The notes: generated from the letters alone by a model not told the origin. Counted from the stretch's first letter, positions 22,667 through 32,223 are shown. The stretch is 64,000 nt of DNA from Arthrobacter sp. PvP023 (GCF_017832975.1 NZ_JAFIBI010000001.1:2108001-2172000); one strand, 5' to 3'. Numbers and translations: made by a program.

Positions 22667-23467
22667 ATGACTTTTGACCCGGCGTCGTTCGTATTCAGCC
22701 AGCCTTCCGCAGCAACCGCCATCCGGGCTTCAACAGTCCTCCCGGCCCGCCGGGAAAACATCGAATTACGCACCGAGGACGGTCACGTCCTCGTCGGCGA
22801 GCTGGCTGTCCCGGAATCGGGCGGGATCAACGCCACGCTGATCACGCTGCATCCCCTTCCCACCCACGGCGGCTTCATGGACTCGCACGTGTACCGCAAG
22901 GCCTCCTACCGGTTGCCGGCACTCGCCGGCGTCGCCGTCCTCAGGTTCAACACCAGGGGAACCAGTTCGCCCCGCGGCACCAGCGAGGGCCGGTTCGAGG
23001 AGGGTGTCGGCGAACGGCTCGACGTCGAGGCGGCGGTCCGGTTCGCAGCGTCCAGGAACCTGCCCAACCGCTGGCTGGTGGGCTGGTCGTTCGGAACGGA
23101 ACTGGCGCTGATGTACGGCGCAACGGAGCCGGTGGCATCCCTGGTGGAAGGTGCCGTGCTGCTTTCACCTCCGCTGCACCGTGCCACCGACGCGCACCTG
23201 CGGGAGTGGGCAGCCGCAGGGAAGCCCCTGAAGGTGCTGGTTCCCGAGCACGACGACTACCTCCAGCCTGCGGCCGCTGAGGAGCGCTTCAGCCTGGTGC
23301 CGCAGGCCGAGGTTGTGGGGGTCGACGGCGCCAAGCACCTGTGGGTGGGGGAGAAATACGCCGCCCGCGTGCTCAACGAAATCGTGGACGAGGTCACGGC
23401 GCGGGGCGCTGGTCCCGACGGCCTGCCACAGGAATGGAACGGGCCCGTGGCCTCGGCGGCGCCGTAA
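22667..23467 (+). CDS. Alpha/beta hydrolase
   Basis: 266-residue hydrolase with oxyanion-side segment LHPLPTHGGFMDSHV, nucleophile elbow GWSFGTE, an acidic residue in PEHDDYL and His in GAKHLWVG. This resembles dienelactone-hydrolase/KANL3-like serine hydrolases. Substrate is unknown. ATG 22667 is chosen because of the TAAGCT hexamer 7 nt upstream. It is convergent with the AI-2E family gene, 9 bp apart. Confidence 0.8.
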   Translation: MTFDPASFVFSQPSAATAIRASTVLPARRENIELRTEDGHVLVGELAVPESGGINATLITLHPLPTHGGFMDSHVYRKASYRLPALAGVAVLRFNTRGTSSPRGTSEGRFEEGVGERLDVEAAVRFAASRNLPNRWLVGWSFGTELALMYGATEPVASLVEGAVLLSPPLHRATDAHLREWAAAGKPLKVLVPEHDDYLQPAAAEERFSLVPQAEVVGVDGAKHLWVGEKYAARVLNEIVDEVTARGAGPDGLPQEWNGPVASAAP

Positions 23468-23476
23468 GCCCCGGCG

Positions 23477-24835
23477 CTAGTGCTTGTCCTGGCGGACGAT
23501 GAAGATTTCCTTCACGAGCAGCATGACCGCGGCGGCGGTGGGAATGGCGATAAGGGCGCCGAGGACGCCGAGCAGGCTGCCTCCGGCGATCACCGAGATG
23601 ACAGCCACAGCGCCCGGCACGGCCACAGCCTTTTGCATGATGCGGGGCGAGATGAAGTAGGCCTCGAACTGCAGGTAGGCAAAGTAGCAAATAGCGTAGA
23701 CAAGGGCGGTCTGCCAGCCTGCGGTCAGTGCGATCAGCGTGACCACTACGCCCGCAATCATTCCGCCGACCAGGGGGATGAACGCCAGCAGGGCCACAAC
23801 GAACGCCAGCAGCACGGCAAAGGGGACGCCGACGATGGACATCACGATGAACGCAAACGTCGCGTTAAGGAGGGCTACGCAGGCCTGGCCGATGACGTAG
23901 TTACCCACTGACCCGGTGATCTCTTCCGAAAGCGCTTCCACCCGGGCCCGGCGGGAGCGGGGCGCGAGCCGGTACCCCCACTTCTTCATGGCGGGGAGTG
24001 CAGCAAGGAAGTAAAGGCTGAGCACGAGGACGATGAGGGTTCCGAAGAGTCCGTTGGCCACCGTGGATCCAAAGCCCACGACGCCGCCGAAGATGCCACC
24101 CATGGCATCCGGATTATTGACGAACTTTTCCAGCTCCTGCGTAATGCGTTCCCGCACGCCGAACTGGTCGTCAACACTGCGGAAGAAATCCGAGTCAATG
24201 AAGTCCTGGATCCAGCGGGGTGCCTCCTGCACGATCTGGGTCACCTGCTGGACGATGGTGGGGATCAGCGTGGCGAAGAAGCCGGCGACGGCCGAGACGA
24301 GGACCGTGACCGACACCAGGATGCCGATGGGCCGGGGAAGCTTGCGGCCTTCAAGCCAGCGCACCACCGGATCCAGGCCCAACGCGATGAAGAGCGCGGT
24401 CACAATCCAGAGCAGGAGCTGCGTGGTGTTGGACCCGATCCAATACACGAGCAGGGCCAGGCCGACGCCCACGGTGCCCATGAAGCCCATATATAAGGGA
24501 TGCTGTGACGACATCCGAGGCCCCGGATGTCCAAAGCGGGTGCCGGTCTCGGTTTCGGGAGTCGTGGCGTCTTCGTCGAAGTCGGGCGGCATTTCGAAGC
24601 GGAGCCGGGGCTGCGCTCCGGGAAGGGGCGTCCGCAGCCTGCGCAGCAATGCCGCGGCCAGGCCCGGCAGCACCGGTTTGCGCTCGTGCTGCGAACTGCC
24701 CGGGACACTGTCGCGGGTACCGGATCCGGGCGTGGCTTCCTGTCCTGGGGTGGACGAATCCGTGTGTTCAGTCACTGCGTTTTTGGGCCCTTTACCGTCT
24801 GTGGCGCCGCTGCTGCGGGACCGTGTGATGATCAT
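23477..24835 (-). CDS. AI-2E family transporter
   Basis: About 452 residues. The first 120 are hydrophilic and low complexity. The rest has about eight membrane helices with the family's re-entrant region (IPLVGGMIAGVVVTLIAL) and a C-terminal LGVLGALIAIPTAAAVMLLVKE. Members export autoinducer-2 or act as sodium/proton antiporters, and the substrate here is unassigned. ATG 24835 has TAGTGT 5 nt upstream; GTG 24844 is the alternative start. Confidence 0.82.
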   Translation of the reverse strand: MIITRSRSSGATDGKGPKNAVTEHTDSSTPGQEATPGSGTRDSVPGSSQHERKPVLPGLAAALLRRLRTPLPGAQPRLRFEMPPDFDEDATTPETETGTRFGHPGPRMSSQHPLYMGFMGTVGVGLALLVYWIGSNTTQLLLWIVTALFIALGLDPVVRWLEGRKLPRPIGILVSVTVLVSAVAGFFATLIPTIVQQVTQIVQEAPRWIQDFIDSDFFRSVDDQFGVRERITQELEKFVNNPDAMGGIFGGVVGFGSTVANGLFGTLIVLVLSLYFLAALPAMKKWGYRLAPRSRRARVEALSEEITGSVGNYVIGQACVALLNATFAFIVMSIVGVPFAVLLAFVVALLAFIPLVGGMIAGVVVTLIALTAGWQTALVYAICYFAYLQFEAYFISPRIMQKAVAVPGAVAVISVIAGGSLLGVLGALIAIPTAAAVMLLVKEIFIVRQDKH

Positions 24836-24920
24836 CGCAAACACTATCAGCAGGCCTGTCAGCGCCCCGTTTTCCCCTTGGCGAGCCCGGTTGCCCTAGG
24901 CTGGGAACCAAGCTCCGATC

Positions 24921-24949
24921 TGACTCATTGGTAACAAAATGGTTACTAT
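24921..24949 (+). promoter_or_regulatory. Promoter and small palindrome before the 24969 gene
   Basis: TGACTC (24921-24926) and TACTAT (24944-24949) are 17 bp apart. Inside lies an inverted repeat, GTAAC-N6-GTTAC (24931-24935 and 24942-24946), touching the -10. This suggests repressor control and argues that the in-frame ATG at 24939 is not the start. Confidence 0.4.
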
Positions 24950-24968
24950 TGAAAGTAAACCCCCGCTG

Positions 24969-26771
24969 ATGATAGGTATCCCTTTGCGTTTCAAGACTGC
25001 AGTTGCACTAGTGCTGCTCGGCCTCCTGACACTGCTGGCCGGCGTAGGACAGAAGACCATCTGGGCTCCGGCCGAGACCGTGACAGCCTCGGCGCCTTCC
25101 GACGGCACCGCCGCACCACTGACCGTTATCGACCAGAAATTGCGGACCCTTCACGGGGGTACGGTCAAGATCAATGTCAAGGGCGAAGGCAGCTTCATGC
25201 TGGCAGCAGGCCGTCCTGACGACGTCGACGCCTGGGTGGGCAAGACAGCCCACAACACGGTCTCCGGAGTCTCCGAAGACAGCAAATCGCTCCAGCTGAC
25301 ACACACGGACGGCGAAGCAACCGCGCCGTCGCCCGCCGGCTCCGATCTCTGGGTTACCACCGAGAACGCCAGCGGCGAACTGAACTACACCTGGAGCGCC
25401 CCGGCAGACGGCGAGTGGTCGCTGCTGTTGGCCTCGGACGGCACCAAGCCGGCACCGTCGTCCATCTCCATGACATTCCCCAATGACACGTCCACTCCGT
25501 GGGCCGTGCCGTTGATGGTGCTCGGCGGCCTCCTGATGCTGGCCGGACTGGCGCTGCTGGTGATCAAGCCCAAGGGCGGCAGGCCCGCCGGAGTTGGCGG
25601 GGACGACGCCGGCGAATCCCTGAAGGACAAGCTTGTCCGCCGTGCACGCGCAGCCCGCCCGGCCGGCAAGCCGGCGCCTGACGCTTCCTCGCCCGTTGAG
25701 TCACCCGCTGAGTCGCCTGGGGAAAAGCGGCCCGGCACCGCCACCTTCAGCCCGACGCGCGCGGGAGTGGCCATGGCCGCCCTTGCCGCAACCATCGTGG
25801 CCGGAACCGGCGTAGCTGCCCAGGCAGCCACAAGCCCCGCGCCGTCGCCGTCGTCCAGTGAGTCCGCCGCCGCGGACGCCGCCCCCGACGCACCGGTGCT
25901 GCTGGATGCCCAGTTCCGCCGCATCCTGGAACAGGTTTCCAGCACTGTGGACGCCGGCGACGCCGCCAAGGATGCGGCCAAGCTCAAGCCCCGCGTGGAC
26001 CGCACGGAGCTTGAGGTGCGCACCCAGAACTATAAGATCCGCTCACAGGTGGGCGCCTACGAGGCACGCATGCCCGTCCGCGCCACCAAGCTGCTGACCA
26101 CCGTTGTCACCAGCAAGCGTGCCTGGCCCCGCTCGGTCATGGCCGTCACCCAGGGCGAGGGCAACGTTGTGCCCCAGCTGCTGACCCTCGTGCAGAAGTC
26201 CCCCCGCGAAAACTACAAGCTCGTGCAAACCAGCCCGCTGCAGCCGGGCACCACGTTCCCCGCCATTGGACGCACCGGAACGGAAACCCTTGCCGCTGAC
26301 GACAAGTCGGGCCTGCTTTACAGCGGCCAGGAAGCCCTTGCCGGGCTGGGCGACCGCCTGACCAAGGCAGATTCGACATTCAAGGACAAGCTCGTGGAGG
26401 GCCAGTCCTCGCCGTACATCGCCGATACCCTGGCCTACCAGGCCGATGTGGCCAAGACGGGCGTCAACGGCAACTTCAGCTTCACGCACAAGGTGGTCCC
26501 CGAGGACACTGTGGTATTCCGCACCGCGGACGGCGGCGCCCTGGTTCTTGGCCGTTTGAACTTCGCGTTCGACGGCACACCCAAGGCTGAGGGCGACAAG
26601 CTCGCGATCGGTGACGACGCAGCCGTGCTGGCCGGTGGCAAGGAAACGAGCTCCGGCATGGTGCTCAACTTCGCCGAATCAGCGGCCGTGTACATCCCGC
26701 CGGCCGGATCCAAGGACCCGATGAAGCTCGTGGCCGCCACCCGCGGACTCGTGGGGGCCAGCTTCAAGTAG
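24969..26771 (+). CDS. Large membrane-anchored exported protein of unknown function
   Basis: About 600 residues that I do not recognise by family. Helix 1 at about 6-25 looks like a signal anchor, followed by a beta-rich outside domain. A second helix lies at about 179-200, then a basic loop. A third hydrophobic segment at about 265-287 ends in AQA, like a second export signal, and is followed by a Ser/Pro-rich linker. The domain at about 315-600 is soluble and Ala/Asp/Thr-rich with no cysteine in its core. This double-anchor layout suggests a wall-associated protein with two external domains. ATG 24969 is preferred over ATG 24939, which lies in the operator-like palindrome. Confidence 0.6.
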   Translation: MIGIPLRFKTAVALVLLGLLTLLAGVGQKTIWAPAETVTASAPSDGTAAPLTVIDQKLRTLHGGTVKINVKGEGSFMLAAGRPDDVDAWVGKTAHNTVSGVSEDSKSLQLTHTDGEATAPSPAGSDLWVTTENASGELNYTWSAPADGEWSLLLASDGTKPAPSSISMTFPNDTSTPWAVPLMVLGGLLMLAGLALLVIKPKGGRPAGVGGDDAGESLKDKLVRRARAARPAGKPAPDASSPVESPAESPGEKRPGTATFSPTRAGVAMAALAATIVAGTGVAAQAATSPAPSPSSSESAAADAAPDAPVLLDAQFRRILEQVSSTVDAGDAAKDAAKLKPRVDRTELEVRTQNYKIRSQVGAYEARMPVRATKLLTTVVTSKRAWPRSVMAVTQGEGNVVPQLLTLVQKSPRENYKLVQTSPLQPGTTFPAIGRTGTETLAADDKSGLLYSGQEALAGLGDRLTKADSTFKDKLVEGQSSPYIADTLAYQADVAKTGVNGNFSFTHKVVPEDTVVFRTADGGALVLGRLNFAFDGTPKAEGDKLAIGDDAAVLAGGKETSSGMVLNFAESAAVYIPPAGSKDPMKLVAATRGLVGASFK

Positions 26772-26809
26772 CCCGCGTCGCGGGTATGACCGGCAGCGGC
26801 CGGAGTGGC

Positions 26810-26815
26810 TAGAGT
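26810..26815 (+). promoter_or_regulatory. -10 of the 26823 gene (leaderless type)
   Basis: TAGAGT lies 7 nt before ATG 26823. GGAGG two bases before the ATG is too close to act as a ribosome site. Confidence 0.5.
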
Positions 26816-26822
26816 GGAGGCT

Positions 26823-27842
26823 ATGAGTTCGCCAGCCTCCCGTCCAGTCCCTCCAGCCGCTGCCAGCCAGCTCAACCTGCGCGGCGCCGTCGACCTTTCC
26901 AGCCTGAAACAGCGCACCGCGCCACCGGCCGGACAGTCTCCTGCCGGCGGCCAGCCCGGCCCTGGCGCCGGCCAGCCGGGGACGCCTGCCCCGGGGGCGG
27001 CGCCGGAAACCGGCGGTCAGCCGCTCCGCGTGGACGTCACCGAAGGAAACTTCCAGCAGCTTGTTGAGTTGTCCGCCCAGGTGCCCGTGGTCTTCGGCCT
27101 CTGGGCAAGCTATTCACCCGCCTCGGGCGAACTGATCAACGTCCTTGAAGGCATCATCAACAGCTACGGCGGCCGGCTGGTCCTTGGTGCCGCGGACATC
27201 GACGCCTTCCCCCAGCTTGCCCAGGCATTCCAGGTCCAGGCCGTCCCCACCGCCGTGGCGGTGGTAAAGGGACAGCCCGTTCCCCTGTTCCAGGGCGGAG
27301 CCGACGAACAACAGGTGCGCAGCCTGCTGGATGAACTTCTGAAGGTCGCAGCCGCCAACGGCGTTACGGGCAGTCTGGGCGGTTCCGGAACGGCAGCTGC
27401 CGAGGCCGAACCGGCCCCGCTGCCGCCACTGCACCAGGCCGCCTACGATGCCATCGAAGCAGGAGACTATGCTGCCGCGGCCGCGTCCTACCGCCAGGCG
27501 TTGCTGGAGATGCCGGCGGATGCCGAAGCCAAGGCCGGACTCGCCCAGGTGGAGCTGATGGAGCGGCTGCAGTCCCTGACCGGTCCGGACGGCGAAGCGC
27601 TCCGCAAAGTCGCGGCCGATGAGCCGGACAACCTTGATGCACAGCTGGGCGTAGCGGACCTGGACATCGCCGGCGGACACATCGATGACGCACTGGGCCG
27701 GATCGTTGGCTTCATCGGCCGGAACTTCGGTCCGGAGCGTGAGACCGCCCGCGTGCGGCTGCTCGAGCTCTTCGAGGTGGTGGGTCCGTCTGATGAGCGC
27801 GTTGCCAAGGCGCGGCAGGGACTGGCGCGGGTGCTGTTTTAA
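26823..27842 (+). CDS. Thioredoxin-fold/TPR protein, YbbN (CnoX)-like
   Basis: 339 residues. A Pro/Ala/Gly-rich N-terminus (1-60) is followed by a thioredoxin fold (about 65-170), then TPR-like helices to the end (YDAIEAGDYAAAAASYRQAL). The usual WCGPC active site is replaced by WASYSPAS, so it has no redox cysteines. E. coli YbbN is a holdase that passes clients to GroEL and DnaK; a chaperone role here is inferred. Its TAA overlaps the next ATG by one base, coupling it to the flavin reductase gene. Confidence 0.85.
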   Translation: MSSPASRPVPPAAASQLNLRGAVDLSSLKQRTAPPAGQSPAGGQPGPGAGQPGTPAPGAAPETGGQPLRVDVTEGNFQQLVELSAQVPVVFGLWASYSPASGELINVLEGIINSYGGRLVLGAADIDAFPQLAQAFQVQAVPTAVAVVKGQPVPLFQGGADEQQVRSLLDELLKVAAANGVTGSLGGSGTAAAEAEPAPLPPLHQAAYDAIEAGDYAAAAASYRQALLEMPADAEAKAGLAQVELMERLQSLTGPDGEALRKVAADEPDNLDAQLGVADLDIAGGHIDDALGRIVGFIGRNFGPERETARVRLLELFEVVGPSDERVAKARQGLARVLF

Positions 27843-28942
27843 TGCACTCGGCACTGTTTTCGCCGCTGGAGCTGCGCTCACTGAAGCTGCGTCACCGCGG
27901 CTGGGTTTCGCCCATGTGCCAGTACAGCTGCGGACCGGACACCGGTGAAGGCGTCCCGCATGACTGGCACCTCATGCATCTGGGGTCCTTCGCCGCCGGG
28001 GGAGCGGCCCTGATCCTCACCGAGGCGGCCGCAGTGAATGCGGCAGGCCGCATCAGCCCGCGCGACGCCGGCCTTTACAACGACGAACAGGCCTCGGCAT
28101 GGGAGCGGATCACGGCGTTTGTGCACCGCTACGGCGCCGCTGACGCAAAGATCGGCACGCAGCTGGCGCACGCGGGCAGGAAAGCCTCGACTTACTGGCC
28201 CTTCTCCGGGAAGCACGGCTCCGTGCCGGCGTCCGACGGCGGCTGGGAGACGGTGGGGCCGGGCACCGGCGCCTTCGACGGCTATGCGCCACCCGCAGCC
28301 ATGACAGCGGCGGAGATTGACGGCGTTATTGCCGATTTTGCAGCGGCCGCCGTCAGGGCGGTCGACGCCGGGTTCGACACGATCGAAATCCATGGCGCGC
28401 ACGGTTACCTGCTGCACCAGTTCCAGAGCCCGCTCATCAACGACAGGACGGATGCCTGGGGTGGCGACGAAGCCGGACGCAACCGGCTCACCCTGGCTGT
28501 GGTGGACGCGGTCCGGAATGTCATCCCTGATTCGATGCCGCTGCTGCTGCGGATCTCCGCCTCGGACTGGGCCGACGGCGGGATCGACGCCGCCGCCTCG
28601 GTCCGGCTGGCCAGTGCCGCCGCAGAACGCGGAGTGGACCTCGTGGACGTCTCCAGCGGGGGTGCCGTGGCGCACCAGCAGATTCCGGCCGGCCCGGGCT
28701 ACCAGACGGGGTTTGCAGCCCGGATCCGGCGCGAGGCAAGCGTCCGCACCGGCACCGTGGGACTGCTGACATCGGCCGGGCAGGCGGAACACGCCGTGGC
28801 CACAGGGCAGGCTGACGGGGTCTTCATTGCCCGCGCCGCACTCCGGGATCCGCACTGGTGGCTGCGCGCCGCCTTTGAGCTCGGCCACGAACTGCCGTGG
28901 GTCCCGCAATACGAACGTGCCGTTCCACGCCATTCGTTCTAG
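27842..28942 (+). CDS. NADPH:flavin oxidoreductase, Old Yellow Enzyme family (YqjM-like)
   Basis: FMN-dependent ene-reductase of 366 residues in the TIM-barrel OYE family. Features are the N-terminal LFSPLELRSLKLRHR, SPMCQYS with the flavin-tuning cysteine of the YqjM subclass, HGAHGYLLHQF with substrate-binding histidines and LINDRTDAWGGD. It reduces activated alkenes, and the physiological substrate is unknown. It overlaps the YbbN-like gene by one base. Confidence 0.9.
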   Translation: MHSALFSPLELRSLKLRHRGWVSPMCQYSCGPDTGEGVPHDWHLMHLGSFAAGGAALILTEAAAVNAAGRISPRDAGLYNDEQASAWERITAFVHRYGAADAKIGTQLAHAGRKASTYWPFSGKHGSVPASDGGWETVGPGTGAFDGYAPPAAMTAAEIDGVIADFAAAAVRAVDAGFDTIEIHGAHGYLLHQFQSPLINDRTDAWGGDEAGRNRLTLAVVDAVRNVIPDSMPLLLRISASDWADGGIDAAASVRLASAAAERGVDLVDVSSGGAVAHQQIPAGPGYQTGFAARIRREASVRTGTVGLLTSAGQAEHAVATGQADGVFIARAALRDPHWWLRAAFELGHELPWVPQYERAVPRHSF

Positions 28943-28985
28943 GAAGTAGCCCTTTCGGACGATCCTCCCCAAGCGCCCGGGAGGC

Positions 28986-28991
28986 TACGCT
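28986..28991 (+). promoter_or_regulatory. -10 of the ABC exporter operon (leaderless type)
   Basis: TACGCT lies 6 nt before ATG 28998. Confidence 0.45.
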
Positions 28992-28997
28992 GGCAGC

Positions 28998-29804
28998 ATG
29001 ACTGAACCGCAACCCGGGATTCGTCCGCCTGACAGCCCCCAGCAGCACCCTGTTCCCGCCTTGGCGATCCGCGGCCTGGCAAAACGCTTCGGCGGGAAGA
29101 TCGCGGTGGACGGGATCAGCCTGGATGTGCCGGCGGGGTCCTTCTACGGCATTGTGGGTCCTAACGGCGCGGGGAAGACCACCACGCTCTCGATGGCTAC
29201 GGGGCTGCTCCGGCCGGACTTCGGCACGGCGCTGGTGCACGGCGTGGACGTCTGGGCCCGGCCCCTCGACGCCAAGAAGCTTATGGGCATCCTCACCGAC
29301 GGCGTCCGGCTGTTCGACCGGCTGACGGGCGAACAGCTGGTGAGCTATGCGGGCCTGCTGCGGGGGATGAACAAGGACGTGGTGTCCGCAAGGGTTGCGG
29401 AACTCCTCGCCGCACTTGATCTCAGCGCCGACGCCGGGACGCTGGTGGTGGATTATTCCGCCGGCATGACCAAGAAGATCGCACTGGCTTCCGCCCTCAT
29501 CCACGCCCCCAGGTTGCTGGTGCTGGATGAACCCTTTGAATCGGTCGACCCGGTTTCCGCGGCGAATATCCGGGACATCCTGGACCGCTACGTTGAATCC
29601 GGCGGGACCGTGATCGTCTCCAGCCACGTCATGGACCTGGTGCAGCGGATGTGCGACCACGTTGCAGTGGTTGCCGGAGGCAGGCTGCTGGCAGCCGGCA
29701 CGGTGGAGGAAGTCCGGGCCGGAGCCTCCCTGGAGGACCGGTTTGTCCAGCTGGTGGGCGGCCGCAGCCAAACGGAGGGCCTGGAATGGTTACGCACCTT
29801 CTAA
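28998..29804 (+). CDS. ABC transporter ATP-binding protein
   Basis: 268-residue ATPase: Walker A GPNGAGKTTT, a DYSAGMTKKI signature (DYSAG in place of LSGGQ), Walker B LLVLDEPFE and a VIVSSHVM switch histidine. The DYSAGM signature is common in ABC-2-type export ATPases. It ends 19 bp inside the following membrane gene, so the two form one exporter. Substrate is unknown. Confidence 0.92.
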   Translation: MTEPQPGIRPPDSPQQHPVPALAIRGLAKRFGGKIAVDGISLDVPAGSFYGIVGPNGAGKTTTLSMATGLLRPDFGTALVHGVDVWARPLDAKKLMGILTDGVRLFDRLTGEQLVSYAGLLRGMNKDVVSARVAELLAALDLSADAGTLVVDYSAGMTKKIALASALIHAPRLLVLDEPFESVDPVSAANIRDILDRYVESGGTVIVSSHVMDLVQRMCDHVAVVAGGRLLAAGTVEEVRAGASLEDRFVQLVGGRSQTEGLEWLRTF

Positions 29805-31357
29805 GGCTCAAACTGACGCTCCTGCGCAACAGCCTCCGGCGCAGCCCCTGGCAGCTGCTGGGGCTGATCATCGGGGGACTCTACGCCGTCGGCATTGCGG
29901 GTTTCTTCGGGGCGGCACTTGTGCTGCTCCGGACCGCCAACCTTGAGCTCGCCCAGACCGTGGTGGTACTGGGCGGTACCGCGGCGTTCCTGGGCTGGGC
30001 AATAGTGCCCGTCATTGCCTCGTCCGCGGACATGACCCTGGACCCGGCGCGTTTCACCACCGCGGCAGTTCCCATGCCCCAGCTGCTCACCGGCCTTGCC
30101 CTCGGCGGACTGATCGGGATTCCCGGCATCGCCACCACCCTCGTAGCGCTGGCCACCGTCGGCACCTGGAGCAGGGGATGGCCCCCGGTTGTGGCCGCCA
30201 CAGCGGGAGCCGTCCTGGGCGTGCTGACATGCATTGTCCTTTCCAAAGTGGTGACGACGGCGACTGCAGGCCTGGCATCCTCCCGGCGGTTCAAGGACGT
30301 CAGTGCGCTCGCCTTTATGGTGCCGCTGATGCTGATGGGGCCGATCGTGGCCTTCCTGGCCCAGGGAGCCGCCGGCTCCGCCGGTTTCATGACCGGCCTG
30401 GCCCGGACCCTGGCCTGGACACCTGCCGGTGCCGCGTGGTCGCTGGGCGGAGACACCGCGGCGGGCCAGTACGGACCTGCCGTGCTGAAGCTCCTGATCG
30501 CCCTGGCAACACTGGCCGGCCTGGCCTGGTGCTGGAAGATGCTCCTGCAGCGTGCCCTGGTCACGCCGCCCTACGCCGCGAGCGGCAGGAAGCGCGCCGG
30601 CCGGATGGGCCTCTTCGGGGTGCTGCCGGCCACGCCCACCGGCGCCATTACGGCCCGGGCCCTCACCTACTGGATCCGGGACCCCCGGTACTCGGGATCC
30701 CTGGTGGTCATTCCGCTGCTGCCCGTCCTGATGTTCTTCCAAGCGGGCCAGACCGGGGACTACGGGGTACTGGCGATCATCGGTCCGTTGGCAGCGTTCC
30801 TGCTGGCGTGGTCGATTTCCGCGGATGTGTCCTATGACAACACGGCGTTCGCCCTGCATGTGTCCAGCGGGGTCCGCGGCGTCCATGACAGGCTGGGGCG
30901 CGCCCTCGCCTGCCTGGCGTTCGCACTTCCCATCGTGCTGGTCTTCAGCGTCGGCCCGTTCTTCTTTACCGGCGACTGGGAATGGCTGCCGGCGCTGCTG
31001 GGCCTCTCCCTGGGTGTCCTGTTCACAGGCCTGGGCCTGGCATCGGTCATCTCGGCGCGGTATACGGTGGCGGTCCCGCTCCCTGGCGACAGCCCGTTCA
31101 AGAAACCGCCGGGAAACGTCGCCCAGACCATGGCTGTCCAGTTCGGCGGGATGGGCGTATTGCTGGTGCTGGTGCTGCCGGAAGCTGCCCTGGTCGTCGC
31201 GCAGTCCGTCACGGGCAGCATGGTGCCCGGATGGATCAATCTGGTGCTGGGCCCGGCCCTGGGGCTGCTCCTCTTCGCCGTAGGGGTCCGCCTCGGCGGG
31301 AAATGGCTCGACGCCCGCGGCCCTGAACTCCTGGCCCAGCTCTCAGTCAACCGTTAG
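29786..31357 (+). CDS. ABC-2-type transporter membrane protein
   Basis: 523-residue integral membrane partner of the preceding ATPase, with roughly 11-12 hydrophobic segments. ATG 29786 has GGAGG 8 nt upstream and lies inside the ATPase gene; the longer in-frame reading has no support. No periplasmic binding protein is encoded nearby, consistent with export. Confidence 0.85.
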   Translation: MVTHLLRLKLTLLRNSLRRSPWQLLGLIIGGLYAVGIAGFFGAALVLLRTANLELAQTVVVLGGTAAFLGWAIVPVIASSADMTLDPARFTTAAVPMPQLLTGLALGGLIGIPGIATTLVALATVGTWSRGWPPVVAATAGAVLGVLTCIVLSKVVTTATAGLASSRRFKDVSALAFMVPLMLMGPIVAFLAQGAAGSAGFMTGLARTLAWTPAGAAWSLGGDTAAGQYGPAVLKLLIALATLAGLAWCWKMLLQRALVTPPYAASGRKRAGRMGLFGVLPATPTGAITARALTYWIRDPRYSGSLVVIPLLPVLMFFQAGQTGDYGVLAIIGPLAAFLLAWSISADVSYDNTAFALHVSSGVRGVHDRLGRALACLAFALPIVLVFSVGPFFFTGDWEWLPALLGLSLGVLFTGLGLASVISARYTVAVPLPGDSPFKKPPGNVAQTMAVQFGGMGVLLVLVLPEAALVVAQSVTGSMVPGWINLVLGPALGLLLFAVGVRLGGKWLDARGPELLAQLSVNR

Positions 31358-31406
31358 GCCTGATAGGGGCATGATGGGTACTACAGCACGCGAAAGGCGG
31401 TACGCC

Positions 31407-32189
31407 ATGGAAGTGGTTATTCTTCCGGGGAGCAAACAGATCGGGGCGCTCGCCGCGGATGCCATCGAGGCGTTACTGCGCCGGAAACCGGACGCGGTAC
31501 TCGGCCTGGCAACCGGGTCGTCACCGCTGCCGATCTACGACGAACTCGCCCGACGGCACGCGCAGGCCGGCCTCGACTTCAGCCGCGTACAGGCGTTTGC
31601 GCTGGACGAATACGTGGGGCTGGAACCGGGGCACCCCCAGTCCTACCGCGAGGTCATCCGGCGGGAGTTCACGGACCGGGTGAACATTGCTCCCGGGAAC
31701 GTGCATCATCCCGACGGCTCCGCGGCGGACATCCCGGCGGCCTGCCAGGCCTACGAAGACGCCATCAAGGACGCCGGAGGGGTGGACCTCCAGTTGCTGG
31801 GAATAGGCACCGACGGCCACATCGGATTCAACGAGCCCGGCTCCTCGCTGGCGTCCAGGACGCGGATCAAGAGCCTCATCGAACAGACACGCCGGGACAA
31901 CGCCCGGTTCTTCACAAACATCCATGATGTTCCCCACCACGTGCTCACCCAGGGGCTGGGCACCATCATGGAGGCCCGCCATGTGATCCTGGTTGCCACC
32001 GGTGCGCAGAAAGCGCAGGCGGTCCGGGACTTCGTGGAAGGTCCGGTGGCCGCCATATGTGCCGCGTCCGTCCTGCAGATGCACCCGCACGTCACCGTCC
32101 TGGTGGACGAGGCCGCCGCGTCATCCCTGCGGCTGGCGGACTACTACCGCCACACGTATGACAGCAAGCCGGCCTGGCAGGGCCTGTAG
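31407..32189 (+). CDS. nagB: Glucosamine-6-phosphate deaminase
   Basis: Converts glucosamine-6-phosphate to fructose-6-phosphate and ammonia in amino-sugar use. The 260 residues carry LATGSSPLPIY, the catalytic Asp in ALDEYVGL, and LGIGTDGHIGFNEPGSS with Asp/His of the ring-opening relay. ATG 31407 follows AAAGGCGG; an upstream in-frame ATG at 31371 is less likely. No other nag gene is adjacent. Confidence 0.95.
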   Translation: MEVVILPGSKQIGALAADAIEALLRRKPDAVLGLATGSSPLPIYDELARRHAQAGLDFSRVQAFALDEYVGLEPGHPQSYREVIRREFTDRVNIAPGNVHHPDGSAADIPAACQAYEDAIKDAGGVDLQLLGIGTDGHIGFNEPGSSLASRTRIKSLIEQTRRDNARFFTNIHDVPHHVLTQGLGTIMEARHVILVATGAQKAQAVRDFVEGPVAAICAASVLQMHPHVTVLVDEAAASSLRLADYYRHTYDSKPAWQGL

Positions 32190-32223
32190 CCCGGAGGTCA
32201 GGTTTTTTGTCCGGCGCAACGGC

